From Pseudomonadota bacterium (GTDB lineage Bacteria; Pseudomonadota; Alphaproteobacteria; Kiloniellales; J153): a stretch of 7,042 nt of DNA. Location: the NCBI GenBank assembly GCA_022572105.1, contig JACZWN010000174.1:1-7042 (forward strand), in the 5' to 3' direction. A program made the translations under genes and the position numbers. The notes under the pieces were generated by a model. That model saw only the letters and a list, made by a program, of their open reading frames with translations. It searched no databases and was not told where the DNA came from. Shown piece by piece: positions 1 through 5,491 of this stretch. Numbering within the stretch: position 1 is the first letter of the stretch; the number at the start of each line of letters is the position of its first letter.

Positions 1-496
1 CGGGGCCGGCGGCCGGAGCCGGCTTCGCAGCCGTGCCCCCCGCGGCCGTGTCCCCCGCGGCCGTGCCTGGGCGCGCGTCGCCGCCCACGGCCGTGTCCAG
101 CCGAGACAGGTTTCCGGACAAGACGGCGCCTGCCTCCATGGAGAGCGCCTGGTGCACGATATTGCCCTCGACCTTGGCGGTCTTGGCCAGCGTGACCGAA
201 TTCGCCTTGATCTGGCCGAAGACGGCGCCGTAGACTCGGACGCTCTCGGCCACCAGCGAACCGCGAACCACGGCGCCCTCGCCGACGGTCACGGACTGGC
301 TGGTGATGTCGCCCTCGACGGCGCCGTCGATCTGCAGGTCGCCGTTACTGTGCAGGTCGCCGACGATCTTCAGATCGGCGCTGATGATCGACGGGACGCC
401 GGGGCCCGGGCTTGGGTCCCGGCTTGGGGCCCGGCTTGGGGAAAGATCTTCCGGTGGCATCGGCGCCTCCGGGGTCTTGCTACCCTTTGAAAACAT
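1..496 (-). CDS. Bactofilin (polymer-forming cytoskeletal protein), 3' end beyond window
   Basis: Bactofilins polymerise without nucleotide into filaments, usually at the inner membrane, and position cell-wall enzymes. The ATG is at 496-494 and the frame stays open to the window edge, giving 165 residues with no stop seen. Residues 1-40 are a Pro/Ser-rich, probably disordered N-terminus. Residues about 41-134 are the bactofilin (DUF583) right-handed beta-helix, with repeated short strands rich in Gly, Val and Ile: DLKIVGDLHSNGDLQIDGAV, then VEGDI, VRGSLVAESV, VFGQIKANSV and VEGNIVHQAL. From residue 135 there is a low-complexity Ala/Thr/Gly/Pro tail encoded partly by tandem 15-bp repeats. The start lies inside the upstream M23 peptidase gene (17-nt overlap, different frame), with AAGG/AGG motifs 5-12 nt upstream, so translational coupling is likely. 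The C-terminal length cannot be judged. The family call is firm; the exact cellular role is inferred from the peptidase partner. Confidence 0.93.
   Translation of the reverse strand, partial: MFSKGSKTPEAPMPPEDLSPSRAPSRDPSPGPGVPSIISADLKIVGDLHSNGDLQIDGAVEGDITSQSVTVGEGAVVRGSLVAESVRVYGAVFGQIKANSVTLAKTAKVEGNIVHQALSMEAGAVLSGNLSRLDTAVGGDARPGTAAGDTAAGGTAAKPAPAAGP
30..74 (-). repeat. Tandem 15-bp repeats in the bactofilin C-terminal tail
   Basis: Three consecutive 15-bp units at 30-44, 45-59 and 60-74 start with GCCGTG; the first two differ by one base and the third diverges at its end. They encode the GTAAG/DTAAG-type low-complexity tail after the beta-helix. The in-frame unit length suggests expansion by slippage that keeps the frame. 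Confidence 0.7.
411..446 (-). repeat. Tandem 12-bp repeats in the bactofilin N-terminus
   Basis: Three 12-bp units beginning CTTGGG (411-422, 423-434 and 435-446, the last one partial) encode a repeated Pro-Ser-Arg/Pro tetrapeptide (PSRA, PSRD, PSPG reading) in the disordered N-terminal region before the beta-helix. Confidence 0.65.
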
Positions 497-2090
497 ACTT
501 GCCTGCCTTCAGGAACTTCATGGGGTTTCGCGCCTGTCCCCGGAACCGGACCTCGTAGTGCACGTGCGGTCCCGTGCTGCGTCCGGAACTACCCACCAGC
601 CCGATCTTCCGGCGGTGGTCGACCTCCTGGCCGGCCTTGACCAAGATCTTGCGAAGATGGCTGTAGCGCGTCCGGATGCCGTGCCCGTGATCGATCTCGA
701 TGGTGCGCCCGTAGCGCCCGCGCCAGCCGGCGAACACCACCGTGCCCGGCGCCGTCGCATAGACCGGCGAACGCGATGGGGCGGCGAAATCGACCCCCCG
801 GTGCCGGGCTTTGCGCCCGTTGACCGGGTCCCGGCGTTCGCCATAACCGCTGCTGATCCGGTACTGGTCGAGCGGCGCCGTCAGCGGCAGAGTGCCGACC
901 AGCGTGCGTAGCGCCAACCAGCGGTCAAGCTGTTCGTCGAGCTGGTTCACCGTGCTGCCGAGCTCGGCGCTGGCCTGGAACTCCGCGACCTCCTCGCTGG
1001 CCGGGACGAACGGCCCGCCCCGCCCGAGATCCGCACGGTCGATCTGGGCGATCAGCGTGTCGACGTCCAAGCCGGTCATCGCCACCGTTTTCTCGATGAC
1101 TTCGACGCTCAGTTTGGTGCGTTCGCTCAGGCGCTCGATAACGCCTTGCTCGGCATCGCGCAGATCGACCAGGTGTTGCTCCAGCCCGTCGGCCCGGCGC
1201 TGGAGAACGTCGCGCTGGTCCCGCAACGCCTTGCCCCGGTCGACGGCCTCGCCGAGCGAGGTGTCGAGGCCGGCGACCCGATTCCCCAACTCGGCTTGCT
1301 CGGCGTGCGCCTCACGGAGCTCCCGTTCCAGACCGGCCATGCGCTCGTTCAGCCGCGACCTTTCGTCGAGAAGCTCTTGCCGCGCGCCCTGGGAGCTGCC
1401 CAGATCCTGCCGCAGCGAGGCCAGCGCACGATCGAGATTCTGCCTGTCCGCGGACACCCGGATCAGATCGCTTTCGACCTCGGACAGCTTCTTGACCAGT
1501 TGCGTGCGCGCCGCCGCGACCTCGTCGCGCTCGGCGTTCGAGCTCACCAGCAGATCCCGCATTTGCGCGATCCGCGACTGCAGGGTGATGTTCTTGCCGG
1601 CGATCTCGAGCAGGTCGCTTTGAAACTGCTCCATTTTCGCGCGCAGGCCCTCGCGCGCGAGGGTGACGCGGGCTTGCTCGGTCTCGGAGCTCTTGAGTTG
1701 CCCCTGGATGGCGGCCAGGTCGGTGCGGTCGGCCGGCGTCTGCTCGAGCAAGGACAGGAGGTAGGCCTGGTTCTCCTCCAGGTCGCGCGTGATTCGCGAG
1801 AACTGAGTGTGGTACTCGCCGACCTCGGTCAGGAGATCGAAATAAGCCAGCTTATGCTCCGCGATCTCCTGGTCCTTGGCGGCGATCGATATCCGGTGCA
1901 CGACGTAGCTGGTGGTCGCGTAAAGGCCCCAGGCGACCACGGCGACCGCGGCAACCGCCCCGACTTGCTGGGCGCGCACCGAGATGCGCATATGGTGAAA
2001 CCGGTCGCCCGAGCGGAAAAACACCTCGCGTGGAACAAAGGCTTGTTCCAAGAAATCCGCTAAAAAACGTCGAACCCCCTCGAAAATCAC
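480..2090 (-). CDS. Membrane-anchored coiled-coil M23 (LytM-type) peptidoglycan endopeptidase
   Basis: Predicted zinc endopeptidase that cuts peptide cross-links of peptidoglycan in the periplasm; 536 aa from the chosen start. Residues 1-42 are a cytoplasmic segment. A single membrane helix follows at about 43-64 (VGAVAAVAVVAWGLY region). A charged, heptad-like coiled coil rich in Glu, Arg, Leu and Gln runs from about 70 to 350, then a linker. The LytM/M23 domain covers about 405-525. The expected zinc ligands are present: H430 and D434 in HRGVD, and H511 in HVHYEV. The catalytic histidines H478 (YSHL) and H509 are also present, so the enzyme should be active. I chose the GTG at 2090-2088 because GGGAG lies about 10 nt upstream. 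The frame stays open to another GTG at 2162 (560 aa) without a good ribosome binding site. The conserved-looking PREVFFRSGDRF segment before the helix argues against the later ATG at 1991. The 3' end overlaps the bactofilin gene by 17 nt, a pairing seen for shape-determining M23 enzymes such as Hyphomonas LmdC or Helicobacter Csd1. Confidence 0.94.
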   Translation of the reverse strand: MIFEGVRRFLADFLEQAFVPREVFFRSGDRFHHMRISVRAQQVGAVAAVAVVAWGLYATTSYVVHRISIAAKDQEIAEHKLAYFDLLTEVGEYHTQFSRITRDLEENQAYLLSLLEQTPADRTDLAAIQGQLKSSETEQARVTLAREGLRAKMEQFQSDLLEIAGKNITLQSRIAQMRDLLVSSNAERDEVAAARTQLVKKLSEVESDLIRVSADRQNLDRALASLRQDLGSSQGARQELLDERSRLNERMAGLERELREAHAEQAELGNRVAGLDTSLGEAVDRGKALRDQRDVLQRRADGLEQHLVDLRDAEQGVIERLSERTKLSVEVIEKTVAMTGLDVDTLIAQIDRADLGRGGPFVPASEEVAEFQASAELGSTVNQLDEQLDRWLALRTLVGTLPLTAPLDQYRISSGYGERRDPVNGRKARHRGVDFAAPSRSPVYATAPGTVVFAGWRGRYGRTIEIDHGHGIRTRYSHLRKILVKAGQEVDHRRKIGLVGSSGRSTGPHVHYEVRFRGQARNPMKFLKAGKYVFKG

Positions 2091-2173
2091 CGGACCGTCT
2101 CTCCCTTTGCCGCGCCGGTCACGAGCCACGAAACCCGGCCTTACGGCCGTTGCCACGGGCACCGCTCAAAGGA

Positions 2174-2195
2174 ATGGCGCGTTGCACACCGCCAT
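2174..2195 (-). other. Stem-loop in the leader just upstream of the M23 gene
   Basis: ATGGCG (2174-2179) and CGCCAT (2190-2195) are perfect inverted repeats around a 10-nt loop, giving a 6-bp stem. It ends 11 nt upstream of the alternative GTG at 2162, so it could affect access to that start. No U-tract follows, so it is not a terminator. Its function is unknown. Confidence 0.5.
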
Positions 2196-2245
2196 CCCAC
2201 CCGGATCTAGCGTCCTTATCGGCGGGAAAATCCCTGTCCGGTGCC

Positions 2246-2286
2246 CACCCCGGCCTCTCGTTTCGCGGAGGCCGTGAAGCGGGGTG
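2246..2286 (-). other. Large bulged stem-loop in the M23 operon leader
   Basis: CGGCCTC (2251-2257) pairs with GAGGCCG (2268-2274) across a 10-nt loop. It is extended by CACCC (2246-2250) with GGGTG (2282-2286), with a 7-nt bulge on one side only. That gives twelve Watson-Crick pairs, mostly G-C. It lies between the promoter candidate and both possible M23 start codons, so it would be in the 5' leader of that mRNA. It lacks the U-tract of an intrinsic terminator. I do not recognise it as a known riboswitch or RNA family. Confidence 0.55.
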
Positions 2287-2323
2287 CGTCGCCTGTTCGT
2301 GCGCCCCCGCGTCGGTAACGGAC

Positions 2324-2352
2324 ATCTTATCCGCTGGACTGTACCAAAACAA
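2324..2352 (-). promoter_or_regulatory. Candidate sigma70-type promoter for the M23-bactofilin operon
   Basis: On the minus strand, a -35 hexamer TTGTTT (2352-2347) is separated by exactly 17 nt from a -10 hexamer TAAGAT (2329-2324). Expected transcription start is near 2317, giving a leader of about 155-230 nt depending on the start codon used. The AT-rich block at about 2405-2471 lies some 50 nt upstream of the -35. It is the best promoter match I found in the window; no transcription evidence is available. Confidence 0.45.
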
Positions 2353-2404
2353 GTCTTAAGCAGTTCCAAACACCCGATTTGTGACGGATTTGACTGAAAG
2401 GGTA

Positions 2405-2471
2405 TTCCAATAAATATATTTATTTACAATTAGTTATATGATATATTTTATGTTGATCCTAAAGTTTTTTT
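2405..2471. repeat. AT-rich block with a perfect 16-bp palindrome
   Basis: By direct count, 2401-2470 contains 12 G or C in 70 bases and 2411-2450 only 3 in 40, against strongly GC-rich surroundings. It contains AATAAATATATTTATT at 2409-2424, a perfect 16-bp palindrome, and ends in a run of seven T on the plus strand. It could be a protein-binding or DNA-bending site upstream of the M23 promoter, a melted-prone boundary between transcription units, or a remnant of inserted AT-rich DNA. No flanking target duplications or transposase remains were seen. Confidence 0.75.
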
Positions 2472-2582
2472 GGAAATCGCGGCGGCACGAGCGCCCGGCG
2501 TCCGGCCTCGGTTCCCCGGCCGACTGGCGCGGCGGCGAAAACGGCCGATTCGCCCGGCACTTAGCACCAGCCATCGTTGGAA

Positions 2583-4544
2583 TTAGCGCCCGTTGGCCGG
2601 CGCCGACTCGGCTTCCTCGGCCCGGGCAGCGCCCCGCTTGGCCGCGCTCGCCAGGGAGAAGGTGCCCTCGATGTAATTCATGATCCGCGCGACGCAGTCC
2701 TCGATCGAGTGGTTGGCGGTGTCGACCGCCAGCTCCGGGCTGGCCGGCGGTTCGTAGGGCGCGGAGATGCCGGTGAACTCCTCGATCTCGCCGGCGCGGG
2801 CCCTCTTGTACAGGCCCTTGGGGTCGCGCCGCTCGCAGGTCTCGAGATCGGCCTCGATGTGGATCTCGTGAAAAGCGCCCCCGGCCGAGCGCCGGGCCCG
2901 GTCGCGGTCGGCCTGATAGGGCGAGATGAACGCGGTGACGCAGATGAAGCCGGCATCGGCGAACAGCGCCGCCATCTCGCCGACGCGGCGGATGTTCTCG
3001 GCCCGGTCGTCGGGCGAAAAGCCGAGGTTGACGTTCAAGCCCCGGCGCACGTTGTCGCCGTCCAGCACGTAGACGTGATAGCCCTTCTTGAACAAGCGCT
3101 GCTCCACCTCCATGGCCAGCGTCGACTTGCCGGCCCCGGACAGGCCGGTGAACCAGAGCACCCCGCCCCGGTGGCCGTTGCGCTCGGCGCGGCTGCCGAC
3201 CGCGACTCCGTGCTCGACGCTCGACACGTTGGTGGCCTTGATCTGAAGGGTCTGGCGCTGGTCGGGATAGCCCTCCATCGAGACCACGCCGCCGGCCACG
3301 GTGTCGTAACCGTCGACTAGGACACAGCGCCCGCAGCGCGCGATGCTGCGATGCTCGTCGAGAGCGAGCACCCCGCGGCTGCGCAGCACCACCTCGGCCA
3401 CGGCGTTGCGTTCGACCCGGTCGCCCGGTCGCCCGGCCAGGGTGTCGGTATCGATGATCCGTTCGATCGACTGGACCGTGACCGTGCCCTCCCGGGTGGC
3501 GAGCTTGAGCTTGTATGTCTTGCCCACCTCGAGCGGCGCCCGGGCGAGCCAGAACAGGGTGGCGCGGAACACCGTGGTCAGCTGCGGCGGATGGTCCTCG
3601 TGGCTGGCGATCTCGCCACGCTCGATGAAAAGCTGCTCGTCGAGGGTCACGCCGATCGACTCGCCGGCGTGCGCCTCGATGGGCAGCGGATCGACGTTCC
3701 ACGCCTCGATCGAACGGACCCGCGCGACCTTGTTGGACGGCGAGAACAGCAGGCGGTCGCCGACGCGCAGCACGCCGGATTCGACCCGGCCGGCGAGAAT
3801 CCGCCGGGCGTCGAAATTGTAGACGTCCTGGACTGGGAAGCGCAGCGGCTGGTCCGCCGCCACGGTCAAGCGGTGAAACCCGTCCAGCGCATCGATTACG
3901 CGCGGCCCTTGGTACCAAGCCATCCGTTCCGAGCGTTTGGCGACGTTATCGCCGGCGCGCGCCGAGACCGGAATCGTCGCCGTGGGCGTGATGCCGATTT
4001 CTTCGAGGTACTGGGTGATGTCCCGTGCGACCTCGGCGAAGCGGCGCTCGTCGAAGTCCACGAGGTCCATCTTGTTGATGACCGTGGCGACCTGCCGGAT
4101 GCCGAGCAGATGGAGCAGATAGGCGTGCCGGCGCGAGGTCTCGCGGACGCCCTCGGCGGCATCCACGACCATGATCGCGGCATCGGCGCTGGCCGCCCCG
4201 CTGACCATGTTCTGCAGGAACTCGCGGTGGCCCGGGACGTCGATGATGACGTAGTCGCGCCGCGCCGTGCGGAACCAGATCTGGGTCGTGTCGATGGTGA
4301 CCGCCTGGTCGCGCTCGGCCTGGAAGGCGTCGAGCACGAAGGACCATTCGATGGCCATGCCGCGGCGCGCCGAGACCGCCTCGAGTTCCTCGACCTTGCC
4401 CGGCGGCAGCGAGCCGGTGTCGTGCAGCAGGCGGCCGATGAGCGTCGACTTGCCGTGGTCGACGTGGCCGACGATGACGATCTTGAGCGCCGGCTCGAGC
4501 GCCGGGCGCGGGGCGCCGCCGGAAATTTCTCCGCTGCCGCTCAT
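2583..4544 (-). CDS. cysNC: Bifunctional sulfate adenylyltransferase GTPase subunit / APS kinase (CysN-CysC fusion)
   Basis: A 653-aa cytoplasmic fusion. The CysN part is the GTPase subunit that pairs with CysD to make APS from ATP and sulfate; the CysC part phosphorylates APS to PAPS. In order: a GTPase domain from about residue 20 with G1 GHVDHGKST (26-34), G3 DVPGH (102-106), G4 NKMD (157-160) and G5 SAR (194-196); beta-barrel domains II and III at about 230-440; then the APS kinase with P-loop GLSGAGKS (467-474), DGDNVR (495-500) and DPKGLYKRAR (574-583). All key motifs are intact, and the length fits NodQ-type fusions. I chose the ATG at 4544; the frame is open upstream to 5075, but that stretch is the shadow of cysD. 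The C-terminal 25 residues are an Ala/Glu-rich tail. Two features are odd: G1 reads like EF-Tu (GHVDHGKST) rather than the enterobacterial CysN GSVDDGKST, and switch I has AVTIDT where GITID is usual. Both point to a separate CysN lineage. Confidence 0.96.
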   Translation of the reverse strand: MSGSGEISGGAPRPALEPALKIVIVGHVDHGKSTLIGRLLHDTGSLPPGKVEELEAVSARRGMAIEWSFVLDAFQAERDQAVTIDTTQIWFRTARRDYVIIDVPGHREFLQNMVSGAASADAAIMVVDAAEGVRETSRRHAYLLHLLGIRQVATVINKMDLVDFDERRFAEVARDITQYLEEIGITPTATIPVSARAGDNVAKRSERMAWYQGPRVIDALDGFHRLTVAADQPLRFPVQDVYNFDARRILAGRVESGVLRVGDRLLFSPSNKVARVRSIEAWNVDPLPIEAHAGESIGVTLDEQLFIERGEIASHEDHPPQLTTVFRATLFWLARAPLEVGKTYKLKLATREGTVTVQSIERIIDTDTLAGRPGDRVERNAVAEVVLRSRGVLALDEHRSIARCGRCVLVDGYDTVAGGVVSMEGYPDQRQTLQIKATNVSSVEHGVAVGSRAERNGHRGGVLWFTGLSGAGKSTLAMEVEQRLFKKGYHVYVLDGDNVRRGLNVNLGFSPDDRAENIRRVGEMAALFADAGFICVTAFISPYQADRDRARRSAGGAFHEIHIEADLETCERRDPKGLYKRARAGEIEEFTGISAPYEPPASPELAVDTANHSIEDCVARIMNYIEGTFSLASAAKRGAARAEEAESAPANGR

Positions 4545-4558
4545 GGGCCCGCCGGCCC
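4545..4558 (-). promoter_or_regulatory. Hairpin filling the cysD-cysNC spacer
   Basis: The 13-nt spacer plus the last base of the cysD stop codon reads GGGCC-GGCG-GGCCC in the mRNA, a 5-bp all-GC stem with a 4-nt loop directly against the cysNC ATG. There is no clear Shine-Dalgarno sequence outside it. This suggests that cysNC translation depends on ribosomes finishing cysD and opening the stem (translational coupling). The pairing is seen directly; the role is inferred. Confidence 0.45.
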
Positions 4559-5352
4559 TACATGTAGCCGTCGGCGCGCAGGCGCTCGAAGACGTCCTCG
4601 CGCTCGTGGTCCATGGCCCGGCCGGCGCGCTCGGAGGTGTTCGTGGCCTCGAGTTCGGCGATGATCTCCTCGAGGCTGGCCGCGTTCGAATCGATCGGAC
4701 TGGTGATGTCCCGGTCGCCCAGCGAGCGGTAGCGCTTGCCGTCGCGGGCGAAGTAGAGCGGCACGACGGGGATGCCCTCGCGCTCGATGTAGCGCCAGAT
4801 GTCGAGCTCGCTCCAGTGCAGGAGCGGATGAATGCGCAGGTGCGCGCCGGGCTGAAAGTCGGTCTTGTACTGGTCCCAGAACTCCGGCGGCTGGTCGCGG
4901 AAGTTCCAGTGGCCGGCCGGGTCGCGCGGGCTGAACACCCGCTCCTTGGCGCGGGTTGCCTGCTCGTCGCGCCGGATGCCGGCGATGATGCCGCTCCAGC
5001 GGTGGCGCTCGATGGCGGTCTTGAGGCCCGCGGTCTTGCGCGCCGCCGCGCGCGCGGCGGGCGGCAGCGAGTCATCGATCTCCTCGATGGGCGGGCAGTC
5101 GACGACCAGCAAATCCAGACCCCATACCTTCGCGTAGCGCTCGCGGAAAGCGTACATCTCGGCGAATTTGTTACCGGTGTCGACGTGCAGCACGGGAAAC
5201 GGCACGCGCCCGAAGAAGGCCTTGCGCGCCAGCCAGACCATGACGTTCGAGTCCTTGCCCAGCGACCACAGCATGGTCAGGGGCTCGATCCGGTTGTAGG
5301 CCTCGCGCAGGATGTAGATCGATTTGGCTTCGAGTTCCGCCAAGCGCTCCAT
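4558..5352 (-). CDS. cysD: Sulfate adenylyltransferase subunit 2 (CysD)
   Basis: Catalytic subunit of ATP sulfurylase, an N-type ATP pyrophosphatase that adenylates sulfate to APS together with CysN; 264 aa, cytoplasmic. The PP-loop is SLGKDS (30-35, in MLWSLGKDSNVM), matching the CysD form SIGKDS. Other family regions are HVDTGNKFAEMYAFRER (56-72), the basic GIRRDEQATRAKER (125-138), LRIHPLLHWSELDIWRYI (172-189) and the C-terminal TSERAGRAMD (239-248). The ATG at 5352 is bounded by an in-frame TGA six codons upstream, and the N-terminus aligns with the usual ELEAxSIYILRE start, so the start is secure. A weak GGGACGG lies about 5 nt upstream. The protein is shorter than the 302-aa E. coli enzyme. 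It has SLGDRDITSPIDS (210-222) where E. coli has a Cys-containing RTLGC-type loop, consistent with the divergent CysN partner. It is the first gene of the cysD-cysNC operon. Confidence 0.96.
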   Translation of the reverse strand: MERLAELEAKSIYILREAYNRIEPLTMLWSLGKDSNVMVWLARKAFFGRVPFPVLHVDTGNKFAEMYAFRERYAKVWGLDLLVVDCPPIEEIDDSLPPAARAAARKTAGLKTAIERHRWSGIIAGIRRDEQATRAKERVFSPRDPAGHWNFRDQPPEFWDQYKTDFQPGAHLRIHPLLHWSELDIWRYIEREGIPVVPLYFARDGKRYRSLGDRDITSPIDSNAASLEEIIAELEATNTSERAGRAMDHEREDVFERLRADGYM

Positions 5353-5391
5353 GTCGCCGTCCCATGTTCACGGGATGTCGACGGAAGCCAC

Positions 5392-5419
5392 GGTCCCCGG
5401 TCGATGGCCCCCGGTCGAT
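5392..5419 (-). repeat. Tandem 14-bp direct repeat upstream of cysD
   Basis: On the minus strand ATCGACCGGGGGCC (5419-5406) is followed directly by ATCGACCGGGGACC (5405-5392): two adjacent 14-bp copies with one mismatch. It lies 40-67 nt upstream of the cysD ATG, a reasonable position for an operator or activator site. It does not match a regulator site I can name. A chance duplication is possible. Confidence 0.7.
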
Positions 5420-5427
5420 TCCAGGGC

Positions 5428-5456
5428 GGAGTAGCGCCTTCGCGCCGTTTTATCAA
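5428..5456 (-). promoter_or_regulatory. Weak promoter candidate for cysD-cysNC
   Basis: On the minus strand, TTGATA (5456-5451) resembles a -35 box. After 17 nt comes TACTCC (5433-5428), a poor -10 match. A promoter would be expected somewhere in this 139-nt spacer if cysD is not read from the MFS gene, and a weak -10 would fit an activated promoter. If it is used, the tandem repeat at 5419-5392 would lie in the early transcribed region. Low confidence. Confidence 0.2.
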
Positions 5457-5470
5457 CCGCTTTCGCGGCT
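5434..5470 (-). terminator. Possible weak terminator after the MFS gene
   Basis: Two adjacent small stems lie 22-58 nt after the MFS stop: CCGC-GAAA-GCGG (5468-5457, extended by G-U and A-U pairs to 6 bp) and GCGC-GAAG-GCGC (5445-5434). Neither is followed by a U-tract on the minus strand. The second is followed by CGTTTT on the plus strand, where no gene is seen. If anything here terminates, it is weak, and read-through into cysD remains possible. Confidence 0.2.
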
Positions 5471-5491
5471 CCCGTCAGGCCCCGCATCGTA

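Larger units (their letters stand above)
2091..2582. other. Long intergenic region between cysNC and the M23 gene
   Basis: About 490 nt (420 nt if the M23 gene starts at 2162) with no open frame I accept as a gene. From the cysNC side it holds: GC-rich sequence with weak stem-loops (GGCGAA/TTCGCC at 2534-2554 and CGGCC/GGCCG at 2503-2522) but no U-tract on the cysNC transcript; a run of seven T at 2465-2471 on the plus strand; an AT-rich block at about 2405-2471 with a 16-bp palindrome; a promoter candidate reading toward the M23 gene at 2352-2324; and a leader with three stem-loops at 2286-2246, 2234-2224 and 2195-2174. It probably combines the 3' end of the cys transcript with the promoter and leader of the M23-bactofilin operon. 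Confidence 0.7.

Noticed and set aside
1146..2063. Long plus-strand open frame opposite the M23 gene (305 codons)
   Set aside because: It is the antisense shadow of the GC-rich coiled-coil coding sequence; it has no recognisable domain, and the minus-strand frame has a clear TM, coiled coil and M23 domain.
2119..2352. Possible small protein (68-77 aa) in the minus-strand leader
   Set aside because: Its start overlaps the -10 of the promoter candidate, its sequence is Arg/Gly/Pro-rich without recognisable features, and it overlaps the M23 5' end.
2503..2554. Intrinsic terminator after cysNC
   Set aside because: Stem-loops exist, but none is followed by a U-tract on the minus strand and loops are long; termination here cannot be supported.
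2438..2683. Plus-strand 81-aa frame starting in the AT-rich block
   Set aside because: It begins with a few hydrophobic residues, but there is no ribosome binding site and the rest is antisense to the end of cysNC.
4545..5075. N-terminal extension of CysNC to 5075
   Set aside because: The extra 177 codons overlap cysD out of frame and give Arg/Ser/Pro-rich shadow sequence; the GTPase begins normally after the ATG at 4544.
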